30,457 bases of DNA. Origin: Flavipsychrobacter stenotrophus (GTDB lineage Bacteria; Bacteroidota; Bacteroidia; Chitinophagales; Chitinophagaceae). The position numbers and the translations under genes are program-made. Each line of letters begins with the position of its first letter. Within the stretch, counting starts at the first letter, position 1. The notes under the pieces were generated by a model. That model did not search any database, was not told the origin of the DNA, and saw only the letters and a list, made by a program, of their open reading frames with translations. The stretch lies in assembly GCA_947379685.1 (NCBI GenBank), contig CANCOG010000004.1:1-30457 (forward strand), read 5' to 3'. Below, piece after piece: positions 8,774 through 16,318 of the stretch.

Positions 8774-8781
8774 TTATTTTG
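8774..8781 (+). promoter_or_regulatory. Weak candidate -7 element for the BNR-repeat protein
   Basis: TTATTTTG matches TAnnTTTG at all but one fixed position and lies 17 nt before the ATG at 8799. No clear TTTG is found 19-21 nt upstream, so this is weak. Confidence 0.25.
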
Positions 8782-8798
8782 CGTTAAACTGATAAAAT

Positions 8799-10214
8799 AT
8801 GCCCATCAACAAGATCAAACTAGTGATACTGAGCCTAATACTGCAATTGGCCTACCTGAACAACGCCCATTCACAGGTTGGATGGCGGTATTTACCAAAT
8901 GTTGGACTGGACACGCCCTATGTCAGATTCGAAGATGTGTACTTTACAGATACCAGTAATGGATATGCTGTGTATATCAATTATTTCACCATGACGGATT
9001 CTTCGCAGAAACCAATTTACAAAACCAGGGATGGTGGCAACTCCTGGACAAAGGTTGGCCCCGCAATCTATGGGTCAAATGCCTTGCGATGCATCGAGTT
9101 CCTTGGTGACAGAGTTACGGGTGTTGTTGGCAGTCTTTCAGGATCAATATACCGGACAACCGATACAGGCAATACCTGGACAGATATTTCTGCCGCGATT
9201 GATGACACGGTAAGCACCGACGACTTTTATGTCGGTTCGAAGCATATCTGCGGATGGGCTCATGCAGGAAATACTTTTTATGGCGTTGGCTGGTGGGGAG
9301 CAACGGTAGCCCGCCTTTATAAAAGCACGGATAAGGGAGTTACCTGGACAACAAAATACCTGGATACCAGTCTTGCCACTGGCCTTGTAGATGCTGTTTT
9401 CATTAGTGCAGATACCGGTTTCGTTACAGGTGGGCATAATGTTTCTGCTGGCTTCTTCGTTTCACCATCCGACGAGTCGGTGATATTAAAGACAACCGAC
9501 GGGGGTAATACCTGGACAAAGGTTTTTTCTGATACAACTTTAGGAGGGCGTATCTGGAAAATACAGATGCTGGACCGCATGAACTTCGTCGCATCCATTG
9601 AAGCCTATTACTACCCCGACAGCGTCAATATGATCAAGTCTGTAGACGGCGGTAATACCTGGACTATCATTCATGCCGGTAGTACTACCGATTCGGCAAT
9701 TGCGTGGGATTGTATCACTCAAGGCATCGGTTTTGCAACGCCGAGGATAGGCTGGCTGGGAGGATATTATAAAGGATTATTTCAGACAACCGATGGCGGG
9801 GCTACCTGGGATACCGTACATTTTGGAACAACTTTTAATCGATTTTTTGTCATTGACTCAACACACGTGTTTGCAGGCGGGGGAATGGTTTATAAGTGGG
9901 CCGGGCACCTGTCGAAAGTAGATGTAAAGGATGTTAGTCGGCCATTGAAACCTGCCCATATCTTGTACCCGGTTTCACCCAACCCCGCCAGGGGGATGGT
10001 AAAAATTGAATTTGACATACTCACTGAAACTAATGTAGTGTTACAGGTAGTTAATATAGATGCACGGCAACATACAACAGTAACACGCGGCCGGTTTAAA
10101 CCAGGGCATTATTCTTACTACTGGGATAGTGACAACATGCCCGGCGGCCATTATATGATTTGGCTAAACAACGACCAGATACCCATCTCCCGGAGATTTG
10201 TACTGGAAAAGTAA
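8799..10214 (+). CDS. Secreted BNR/YCF48-type repeat protein with T9SS C-terminal signal
   Basis: A 471-aa protein with a Sec signal peptide (residues 1 to about 25, ending NNAHSQ). Six Asp-box-like repeats follow: TRDGGNSWT (76-84), TTDTGNTWT (120-128), STDKGVTWT (176-184), TTDGGNTWT (232-240), SVDGGNTWT (281-289) and TTDGGATWD (330-338), consistent with a beta-propeller of the sialidase/YCF48 kind. From about residue 385 there is a T9SS type-A sorting domain (YPVSPNPARGMVKIEF, then a beta-rich end closing in RRFVLEK). It is therefore expected to be exported across the outer membrane and attached to, or released from, the cell surface. No glycosidase catalytic residues were recognised; the role may be structural or binding. 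Confidence 0.85.
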   Translation: MPINKIKLVILSLILQLAYLNNAHSQVGWRYLPNVGLDTPYVRFEDVYFTDTSNGYAVYINYFTMTDSSQKPIYKTRDGGNSWTKVGPAIYGSNALRCIEFLGDRVTGVVGSLSGSIYRTTDTGNTWTDISAAIDDTVSTDDFYVGSKHICGWAHAGNTFYGVGWWGATVARLYKSTDKGVTWTTKYLDTSLATGLVDAVFISADTGFVTGGHNVSAGFFVSPSDESVILKTTDGGNTWTKVFSDTTLGGRIWKIQMLDRMNFVASIEAYYYPDSVNMIKSVDGGNTWTIIHAGSTTDSAIAWDCITQGIGFATPRIGWLGGYYKGLFQTTDGGATWDTVHFGTTFNRFFVIDSTHVFAGGGMVYKWAGHLSKVDVKDVSRPLKPAHILYPVSPNPARGMVKIEFDILTETNVVLQVVNIDARQHTTVTRGRFKPGHYSYYWDSDNMPGGHYMIWLNNDQIPISRRFVLEK

Positions 10215-10300
10215 CTGCACTCAAAAGTAGTTGCCCGGCAACGTGAAATACATAAAGGCTAGCACATCACAATGAACTCAACAATAACCTATTCAATATA

Positions 10301-10336
10301 GAGGCCCGCGATATTGCGCGGGCCTCAAATATTTTT
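10301..10336 (+). terminator. Intrinsic terminator shared by convergent genes
   Basis: A perfect 10-bp GC-rich stem, GAGGCCCGCG (10301-10310) with CGCGGGCCTC (10317-10326), has a 6-nt loop. AAATATTTTT follows on the plus strand. It lies 87 nt after the BNR-protein stop and 27 nt before the end of the facing SGNH gene, so it may serve both directions, though the T-rich tail favours plus. Confidence 0.8.
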
Positions 10337-10363
10337 CTATGAACTGGACGTTATAACAGCAAA

Positions 10364-11632
10364 TCAATATACAGCTATCTTGCCCGTCTCCACCAGCTTG
10401 CCGCCCAGTGAATACCAACGGTAAATGTAGAAACCTGGTGTAACCACATCATCGATCTTAGCTGATTGGCTATCGTAACGCCTGATCATTGAGCCATTAC
10501 AATTGTATATTTCTAGCTTGTCGTATCCTGCGCCTGGCATCATAAATGACACCATTCCTCCGCCTGATTGAATAATGATAATATTTGAAGGCTGGCCTTC
10601 CACACCATTAACGCTGGCATGACTAACAGTAATATGTACTGTATCAGTAAGCGTCTCAGTAAAACAATTGGTATGCACAGTATTGGTTACTGTATACGTT
10701 CCGGTTGCCGAATAAACATGGGTGGGGTTTGCAGCGGTGTCCGTATGAGCATCTCCAAAACTCCAGGTATGCCCTGTACCTACAGGTGAATGATTTGTAA
10801 ACGTCACCGTACTTCCGGACGTACTACGACCAAACCCGGCATAAGGATAATGACCATTCTGCTGCCATTGGTCAAGGCTATCGAACACTACCTTTGTGGC
10901 AATGCGCTGAAGCCTGTAGACACTAGCTGGTGCTAGGCCCAGGGTGTAGGGGCAATTCAGCGAACTTTTATGATAAATAGAAGAATACAAAACTGCCGCC
11001 TCGAGGTAGGAACCTGCTGGCAATGGGTGAGAGCTGTCGGAAATAAACAGCCATGGTGTGTACACACTATCCATCATCACTTTAAAAGCCATACCAACCG
11101 GTGCCACACATGCATGGTTATCGATTCCCATTTGCAGGTAGCTTTCCCTTAACCTAAATTGCATACCTGTGTAGCTGCAAATAACAGGATACGAGCCACA
11201 ATTAGATGGATCGCCATTGGCATGGCCCCAGGTCATCATGAACATGGTCTGGGTACAAGTGTCATTGGCATGCACCATACTGTCTAACCTTGCTGCATAG
11301 GGGTAAACATCTGTAGCTACCTGTGACGGTGGGAATGCCGGCATCTGGCTTTGTTCGTGAATAACTACAATGTCCCATTTCTGTGAGAATATTTTAGAAA
11401 TTGTGGTGCTGTTGGTTGTATGCTGCTGCATAGTATAGCCACCTGGTGCCGACATATCAAATATAAGCGTGTCACCAAACGCTGCAGCTATGGAGTCGAG
11501 AATTTGCGGCATATTATTGGTAAAAGTGTAGCTATTGCCAATAAACAGGACCTTTTTGGTCACACCAAAAGAAACATTTGTAAGGAATACAAGCATGAAT
11601 GATAGGGCAAAAAGTAATCTTTTCTTTGTCAT
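10364..11632 (-). CDS. Secreted SGNH/GDSL-type hydrolase with PKD domain
   Basis: A 422-aa protein with a signal peptide (1 to about 23, ending NVSFG). The SGNH fold is shown by block I, VLFIGNSYTFTNNMP (28-42, Ser34 the likely nucleophile), a glycine pair at 64-65 (APGGYT), and the D-x-x-H block SDSSHP with D199 and H202. Residues about 265-340 form a PKD domain (WSFGDAHTDTAANPTHVY, then GTYTVTN). The last 70 residues look like a T9SS-type tail (YDKLEIYNCNGSMIRRY, PGFYIYRWY, ending KIAVY). Likely an exported esterase or deacetylase acting on polysaccharide; the substrate is unknown. A good promoter lies just upstream. Confidence 0.75.
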   Translation of the reverse strand: MTKKRLLFALSFMLVFLTNVSFGVTKKVLFIGNSYTFTNNMPQILDSIAAAFGDTLIFDMSAPGGYTMQQHTTNSTTISKIFSQKWDIVVIHEQSQMPAFPPSQVATDVYPYAARLDSMVHANDTCTQTMFMMTWGHANGDPSNCGSYPVICSYTGMQFRLRESYLQMGIDNHACVAPVGMAFKVMMDSVYTPWLFISDSSHPLPAGSYLEAAVLYSSIYHKSSLNCPYTLGLAPASVYRLQRIATKVVFDSLDQWQQNGHYPYAGFGRSTSGSTVTFTNHSPVGTGHTWSFGDAHTDTAANPTHVYSATGTYTVTNTVHTNCFTETLTDTVHITVSHASVNGVEGQPSNIIIIQSGGGMVSFMMPGAGYDKLEIYNCNGSMIRRYDSQSAKIDDVVTPGFYIYRWYSLGGKLVETGKIAVY

Positions 11633-11674
11633 AGTAAGCGGAGTAAAGTCTATTGAATATTGATTTCGTTTGCG

Positions 11675-11707
11675 CGAAGGTACGAATCCTGCTTTTGCCG
11701 AACAAAA
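11675..11707 (-). promoter_or_regulatory. Promoter of the SGNH/PKD gene
   Basis: On the minus strand TTTTG (11703-11707) is followed after 20 nt by TACCTTCG (11675-11682), one base off TAnnTTTG. The start of transcription would be near 11668, giving a leader of about 36 nt to the ATG at 11632. Confidence 0.55.
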
Positions 11708-11839
11708 CCAACATACTTATTACGTTTCTAAGACAATACTCATCTGATTTTTGAACTATTTGTAACTGCGTATTAATATTGACTTCACCTTTGATTAGAG
11801 CATAATTGGGTGCGATCCCTAAAACTTACGTTGCGAAAA

Positions 11840-12061
11840 CTAAGAATACTGTAGTATTTCAAGGTCGGCACCGTCAGAAATAGCCTTTTTTGCCTTTTTC
11901 TGTAAGGCCAGAGCCGCAACACTATCAATATAAAAGTGCCCGCAATTATCACACACTTCGCCAGGTACGTTCCTAATCACCACCAAATGTCCGTTTTTCT
12001 CAAAAGAGAGCGTATCAAAACCCGCGCTGGTAGTCCCATTCCTGCAAATCACACATTCCAT
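11840..12061 (-). CDS. YgiT-type zinc-finger protein (MqsA N-domain-like), orphan
   Basis: A 73-aa protein with two CxxC pairs (C3/C6 and C37/C40) and the linking pattern VVIRNVPGEVCDNCGHFY, which is the YgiT/MqsA zinc-finger signature. The C-terminal segment is a helix (ALALQKKAKKAI) ending in GADLEILQYS. The DNA-binding HTH domain of full-length MqsA is absent. In other bacteria such short proteins are usually paired with a small MqsR- or DUF4258-type toxin; here the 136 nt upstream are too short for one, and downstream lies the promoter and gene of the SGNH protein. It may be a remnant of a toxin-antitoxin pair or an independent zinc protein. Confidence 0.78.
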   Translation of the reverse strand: MECVICRNGTTSAGFDTLSFEKNGHLVVIRNVPGEVCDNCGHFYIDSVAALALQKKAKKAISDGADLEILQYS

Positions 12062-12197
12062 AAGAAACCTATTTACACATTTTCAGCGTAGATGCAACTC
12101 ACCTTTTAATATTGAGTCCAGTAGAAAATACCTGTTGTAGACACATCACACACTTTTGAGTTTTGGCTTTTTCCTTTTGATTTGGCTCTGATGCCTC

Positions 12198-13961
12198 CTA
12201 CTTCACTCCACCCTCACCCAACATCAATTGCCTGATGTACTTGACCGGAGCACTGCCATAACTTAAGAATTGCTCATGGAATTTTTTAAGATCGAACTTA
12301 TCTCCTTGCTTTTTCTTCAATTCCTCCCTAAGATTATATATCTCATTGTACCCGGAAAAATAGCAACAAAGCTGAACCTGAGTAACTGATACCCTTTTCC
12401 ACTTGCCCATCGCTTCCGTCTTTTCCTGGAACGCCTCATTGGTCAGGAATTTTATGGCCTCATCCTGGCTCATATTCTTTGTATGGACATTGTAGTCGAG
12501 AATGGTATTGCAGGTGCTGCGCAGGTTCCATTTATAATACATGAGCCACATTTCAGGAGATGCCTCGGTTGAATCCAGATCCTGGTCACCGTCATATCCG
12601 TTTTCGAGCATCATGCGCTCTGTGTATACCGCCCAACCTTCAATCATGGCATTATTACCCAATATAGATTTGATAATGCTCGGTGACTGATTGGCATACA
12701 CAAGTTGTGTGTAGTGCCCGGGAATAGCTTCATGAATATTCAATATTTGCAAAATATAGTGATTGTATTCCCTCAAATAACTTTCAGATTTTTCAGCACT
12801 CCAGCCATCGAGGCTACCAACATTATAGTAAGTATTGCCATTTTTGTCGTACGGACCAGGCGCATTGATTGACGCGCCAGCTACTCCGGCCATATAATCA
12901 GGCTCACGACGCACAACCAGAGGTTTCGACGGATCTATGTAAATCAAATTTTTCTTTTCTATGAATTTCACCAAACGGGGCAACTGATGCTCAATTGCCG
13001 CCTGAAACGAATCAGCCTTCACGTGTTTCTTAGACAATGCATCAATCATTTGCTTAATGGCAGCCATATTATCATCGGGCAAAGGAATTGAAGAGAAATA
13101 TTTTGGCCACAATTTTTCTGTAAGCATATACATGGAATTGAGCAGCTCACGCTTATGTTTAGTTGCCTGCCTGAATACATCATCGGCTGTCATACCCGAC
13201 TGTATTTCGTAGTTGAACTTCTGGTTATACAATTCACTTCCCAGCCTGAAACTGCGAGGGCTCTTGTTGTCCAGGTTCTTCAGCCAATCTGCATAACCTT
13301 TAATAGCTACGATGCATATCAAAGCACGTGTATGAATCTGTTCTTTTTCAGCAGCCGATAAACCACATTTTTTCAGGGCATCTTCTATATCTTTTTCGAA
13401 TACCGATAACCCACCCAGGTTTTGGTCAATCGCCAGCTGCGTGTGCTCCTTCGTTGGGTTTTTGATATTGGTTTTCGCTACATCATAATACTGGGGCACT
13501 TTTAGCATACGTACATTAAAGTTATGCAGGCGCTTATCCAGGGGTTCATAGTCATTTCCCAGCATATCCGCAAAACTCCCGCAAACATTGTAGGAAGATG
13601 GGTCCCACTCATAGGCTTTAAGTTCATTAACACCCCACTTGCCATATTCCAGCTGATTCTCGATCAGGTGATAGTCGGTTTTATTTGCATCATTCAATTC
13701 AGCGATCGTGTACTTCTTCAATTCAGCCAGTTGCTTATTGCAAAACGCTACTTCAGCCAGGCGCGAAGCAGGCGTGGGCACAATAAGCGCGCTATCGTAT
13801 TTGTGATAGCCAACACTACTTGCCCAACCCGGGTATACCTTCCAGAGTTCCTCAACAAAACCTTCCTTGTACTTATTAAATTGTTCGTTGATGTCTGATT
13901 TGGCGTGTAACATAGTGCTGATGCAGAATAAACTTATGGCTAATAATAATCCCCGTTTCAT
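12198..13961 (-). CDS. Secreted DUF885-family metallopeptidase
   Basis: A 587-aa protein with a Sec signal peptide (1-20, ending MLHA). The metal site is visible: HEAIPGH at 410-416 (HExxxGH-like, with His410, Glu411 and His416) and EGWAVYTE at 441-448, whose Glu is the usual third ligand in this family. The order HExxPGH, then about 25 residues, then EGWAxYxE is diagnostic of DUF885 proteins. They are thought to be periplasmic or secreted zinc peptidases; the substrate is unknown. The ATG at 13961 directly follows a consensus-like promoter. The zinc-finger gene is 136 nt downstream and may be read through. Confidence 0.87.
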   Translation of the reverse strand: MKRGLLLAISLFCISTMLHAKSDINEQFNKYKEGFVEELWKVYPGWASSVGYHKYDSALIVPTPASRLAEVAFCNKQLAELKKYTIAELNDANKTDYHLIENQLEYGKWGVNELKAYEWDPSSYNVCGSFADMLGNDYEPLDKRLHNFNVRMLKVPQYYDVAKTNIKNPTKEHTQLAIDQNLGGLSVFEKDIEDALKKCGLSAAEKEQIHTRALICIVAIKGYADWLKNLDNKSPRSFRLGSELYNQKFNYEIQSGMTADDVFRQATKHKRELLNSMYMLTEKLWPKYFSSIPLPDDNMAAIKQMIDALSKKHVKADSFQAAIEHQLPRLVKFIEKKNLIYIDPSKPLVVRREPDYMAGVAGASINAPGPYDKNGNTYYNVGSLDGWSAEKSESYLREYNHYILQILNIHEAIPGHYTQLVYANQSPSIIKSILGNNAMIEGWAVYTERMMLENGYDGDQDLDSTEASPEMWLMYYKWNLRSTCNTILDYNVHTKNMSQDEAIKFLTNEAFQEKTEAMGKWKRVSVTQVQLCCYFSGYNEIYNLREELKKKQGDKFDLKKFHEQFLSYGSAPVKYIRQLMLGEGGVK

Positions 13962-13980
13962 AATTGATTTTTTCCCGGTT

Positions 13981-14014
13981 CAAATATACTTGATTTTGGG
14001 AGTGTGGGGCAAAA
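13981..14014 (-). promoter_or_regulatory. Promoter of the DUF885 peptidase gene
   Basis: On the minus strand TTTTG (14010-14014) is followed after 21 nt by TATATTTG (13981-13988), an exact TAnnTTTG. Transcription would start near 13974, about 13 nt before the ATG. Confidence 0.6.
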
Positions 14015-14086
14015 CATCACTCGGCTACCTGCACCTTTTACGTATTCATTGTGAATTCCCGGAGCTGACCTGCCTCAAACCTTACA

Positions 14087-14108
14087 TTGTAATTGCATAC
14101 AATTACAA
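14087..14108. repeat. Perfect 9-4-9 inverted repeat, operator candidate
   Basis: Arms TTGTAATTG (14087-14095) and CAATTACAA (14100-14108) are separated by CATA. It sits in the 239-nt divergent spacer, about 75 bp upstream of the DUF885 promoter -33 element and 92 bp before the sigma-factor ATG. There is no T tract, so it is not a terminator. The size and symmetry fit a dimeric repressor site, but the regulator is not known. Confidence 0.5.
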
Positions 14109-14200
14109 ATGCTCCACCAAAAGATTTTGCGGCCGGTAATATGCTTGCTTAAACTTCGTTACCTTTCAATAGTCCAAACTCAAATTTTTGGAAAATCTGC

Positions 14201-14761
14201 ATGCCCGATGTAGCCGATCAGATGTCTGATAATATGCTTGTCGCCTCCTTTAAAAATGACCAACTGAAGGAAGCATCATACACCAAACTGATACGCAAGT
14301 ACCAGGAGCGATTATATTGGCATATTCGCCGCATGGTAGTGGAGCACGAAGACACAAATGACATCTTGCAGAATGTGTTTATCAAGGTCTGGAGGAATCT
14401 GGGAGAATTCAGGCAGGAATCGAATCTGTACACCTGGCTATACCGGATTGCAACAAATGAAACACTCACCTGGTTAGACCAGAAGAAACGACACTCATCT
14501 GTTTCACTTTCAGGCGATGAAAATATTTTTGCTGAAAAACTGGTTGCCCAAAAAGACTTCGACCCGAATCAGATTGAATGGAAATTGCAACTGGCTATAC
14601 AGTCGTTGCCTGAAAAACAGAAAATTGTGTTCAATCTGCGCTACTATGACGAAATGCCCTATGACCAGATGGCAGAGCTGTTGGGAACGTCAGCCGGGGC
14701 ATTGAAAGCATCGTACCACCATGCAGTAAAAAAGGTAGAGGCATCTTTATTGAATCATTAA
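14201..14761 (+). CDS. ECF-type RNA polymerase sigma factor
   Basis: A 186-aa sigma-70 family protein with only regions 2 and 4. Region 2 (about 25-95) includes LIRKYQERLYWHIRRMV, EDTNDILQNVFIKVWRNL (the core-binding DxxQxxF-like part) and TWLYRIATNETLTWL. Region 4 (about 125-182) has LPEKQKIVFNLRYYDEMPYDQMAELLGTSAGALKASYHHAVKKV, the helix-turn-helix that reads the -35. Its own gene lacks a clear housekeeping promoter, which fits autoregulation. It is followed after 32 nt by a single-pass membrane protein and then a secreted Spy-like protein. M8 is an alternative start. The signal and the regulon are unknown. Confidence 0.93.
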   Translation: MPDVADQMSDNMLVASFKNDQLKEASYTKLIRKYQERLYWHIRRMVVEHEDTNDILQNVFIKVWRNLGEFRQESNLYTWLYRIATNETLTWLDQKKRHSSVSLSGDENIFAEKLVAQKDFDPNQIEWKLQLAIQSLPEKQKIVFNLRYYDEMPYDQMAELLGTSAGALKASYHHAVKKVEASLLNH

Positions 14762-14793
14762 ACCAATTGCAACTATAAACGTCTTAATAAGTA

Positions 14794-15345
14794 ATGAGCG
14801 AGGCAAACAACATATTGGAAGAATTGGAGAGCATGAATAGTCCGCTTGCGCACATGAACAGGCACATGCAGTTCAATTTGCCGGAAGGTTATTTTGAACA
14901 ACTACCTGCTGAGATAATGATGTTGAAAAACGAATCGGATTTCAAAGCTAAATTTTCACATTACAACTCACCTTTACAGGTACCATCCGGTTATTTTGAG
15001 GCTCTACCCGGCAAGTTACTCACCGCTGTGAGCAACGAGGCAATAGCAACAGAACGATCGGCCGGCGGCAAGGGCAAGCGAATATTTTTCGCTCCCCAGG
15101 CAAAGTGGGCTTCCGCGGCAGCAATAGCTCTGATCATAAGCCTGGGAGGGTACTTGATGTTTTCAGGAAATATTGAAACACAACCAGAAAAAATGCTGTC
15201 GTCCATTCCGGGAAATGAAATCAAAGAATATGTACAACATAGCTACGACCTTGATCCGGGAAATATCAATAACAATAACCTTGCCCAACTGAATGTAGAA
15301 AACACAGATATCATATTGTATCTCAATGAAACTGGGTGGGAGTAG
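14794..15345 (+). CDS. Single-pass membrane protein, candidate anti-sigma factor
   Basis: A 183-aa protein with one hydrophobic segment (about 106-124, WASAAAIALIISLGGYLMF). The N-terminal 100 residues would be cytoplasmic and contain a duplicated motif: NLPEGYFEQLPAEIM (28-42) and QVPSGYFEALPGKLL (62-76). About 55 residues follow the membrane segment on the outer side, with an Asn-rich stretch. It has no zinc-binding HxxxCxxC motif, so it is not a classical ZAS anti-sigma. The call rests on position directly after an ECF sigma gene and on topology. The GYFE-LP motif appears to me to recur in Bacteroidota proteins next to ECF factors, but that is from memory and unverified. Confidence 0.6.
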   Translation: MSEANNILEELESMNSPLAHMNRHMQFNLPEGYFEQLPAEIMMLKNESDFKAKFSHYNSPLQVPSGYFEALPGKLLTAVSNEAIATERSAGGKGKRIFFAPQAKWASAAAIALIISLGGYLMFSGNIETQPEKMLSSIPGNEIKEYVQHSYDLDPGNINNNNLAQLNVENTDIILYLNETGWE

Positions 15346-15432
15346 CCGCGAGTTCTAAACCTTTTGTATTTTACAGGATAAAAAGGGAAGGATCTGACAG
15401 TGAAGAAATGTAGAATTTTGAATGAACAATTT

Positions 15433-15900
15433 ATGAAAAGAATAGCAGCCTCTTTATTGTTTTTATTGATTACTGTTACCGTCAGCTTTGGCCAACGGGA
15501 CGGGCATCCGGCTGGCAGGGGGATGGAGCGAATTCATGCGGCTAAGATGGCCTATATTACTGACCGGCTTCACCTGACCGCAGAACAGTCCGGGAACTTT
15601 ACGCCTTTATATAATGAGTACGAGCAGGAGAAAATTGCGAGCAGGAGAAAATACATGCAAAAATACAAGAGCATGGAACCAGATGAGGCCGATGATGCAA
15701 CCTCAAAACAATTCATAGATGATAATCTCGATTACCAGCAGGAAGTCATTCAAATAAAACGCCGGTATAATGACCGATTCTTAAAGATCATTACACCGCA
15801 ACAATTAGCTGACCTCCACCAGGCCGAACGCGAATTCAAACAAATTCTTATGCAACGACTCAGGGAGCGCAGGGAAAACGGTCGTGGCCATTGGCACTGA
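15433..15900 (+). CDS. Secreted Spy/CpxP/CnrX-like protein
   Basis: A 155-aa protein with a signal peptide (MKRIAASLLFLL to SFGQ). The mature part is highly charged and helical, with two LTxxQ-type motifs: LTAEQ (48-52) and ITPQQ (120-124), the hallmark of the Spy/CpxP/CnrX fold. An in-frame GTG at 15400 with a purine-rich AGGGAAGGA upstream would add 11 residues before the signal peptide; the ATG is preferred. Family members are periplasmic chaperones or sensors that feed envelope-stress regulators. Histidines cluster at the mature N terminus (GHPAGRGMERIHAAK) and the end (GRGHWH), which could bind metal. It closes the sigma/anti-sigma unit and is followed by a strong terminator. Confidence 0.78.
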   Translation: MKRIAASLLFLLITVTVSFGQRDGHPAGRGMERIHAAKMAYITDRLHLTAEQSGNFTPLYNEYEQEKIASRRKYMQKYKSMEPDEADDATSKQFIDDNLDYQQEVIQIKRRYNDRFLKIITPQQLADLHQAEREFKQILMQRLRERRENGRGHWH

Positions 15901-15943
15901 TCGCTCTGATATTTTTGTTTCTTTTGTTTAGTTTTATTCAATT

Positions 15944-15971
15944 CAGCCCCGACCCCGGGGCTGTTTTTTTT
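15944..15971 (+). terminator. Intrinsic terminator of the ECF sigma cassette
   Basis: CAGCCCCG (15944-15951) pairs perfectly with CGGGGCTG (15956-15963) around ACCC and is followed by eight T. It lies 43 nt after the stop of the Spy-like gene. Confidence 0.9.
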
Positions 15972-16099
15972 AAGGCGCACCTGCCATAAAAATGAATACC
16001 GCAATGCCGCCAGGCAAACAGCAGTTGCTGTCATCAAATAAAAAAAACATAACGGTATAATCCTTACAATTATCCAAAACATCAATTACAAACAGTGAG

Positions 16100-16125
16100 A
16101 GGTGATTTATATCAGCATATCACCT
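16100..16125. repeat. Inverted repeat just upstream of the ppsA promoter
   Basis: AGGTGAT (16100-16106) and ATCACCT (16119-16125) are perfect 7-bp arms 12 nt apart, ending 11 bp before the -33 element. This is a plausible activator or repressor site. There is no T run after it. Confidence 0.35.
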
Positions 16126-16136
16126 TATCATAATCA

Positions 16137-16167
16137 TTTGCCATAGAATATTGTACAGGTAATTTTG
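16137..16167 (+). promoter_or_regulatory. Promoter of ppsA
   Basis: TTTG (16137-16140), 19 nt spacer, TAATTTTG (16160-16167): an exact match to the Bacteroidota housekeeping promoter in both boxes and spacing. Transcription would start near 16174, giving a leader of about 145 nt to the ATG at 16319. Confidence 0.7.
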
Positions 16168-16215
16168 AAAAACAAATTGCAAAACTAAATACAGGCGAGA
16201 TAATACTGTCGGTGA

Positions 16216-16237
16216 CACTTGCTTTTAAAAACAAGTG
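16216..16237. repeat. Imperfect 22-nt palindrome in the ppsA leader
   Basis: The half CACTTGCTTTT (16216-16226) and its partner AAAAACAAGTG (16227-16237) differ from perfect symmetry at one position. A further CAAGTG follows at 16241-16246, in the same orientation as the right half. It lies about 40 nt inside the predicted transcript, so it may be a roadblock operator or an RNA hairpin. Confidence 0.4.
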
Positions 16238-16318
16238 CACCAAGTGACATCAAAGTTAGTTCAGGTAATATATAAAATCCCGCATTCACCACTTCAAACA
16301 CCTTCAAAACCAGATTCC

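Larger units (their letters stand above)
15972..16318. other. Control region upstream of ppsA, no gene
   Basis: No convincing reading frame is seen here. The right half holds the ppsA promoter and two inverted repeats, listed separately; the left part is AT-rich and shows nothing recognisable. A GTG-started extension of ppsA from 16235 is possible in frame but is outside the family. Confidence 0.6.

Noticed and set aside
8799..10214. Repeated ACCTGGAC-type DNA motifs as a tandem repeat or CRISPR
   Set aside because: They encode the TxDGGNTWT protein repeats; spacing is about 40-60 codons and sequences between are not repeats.
15750..16085. 111-codon minus-strand frame
   Set aside because: Crosses the terminator and the Spy-like gene; no features.
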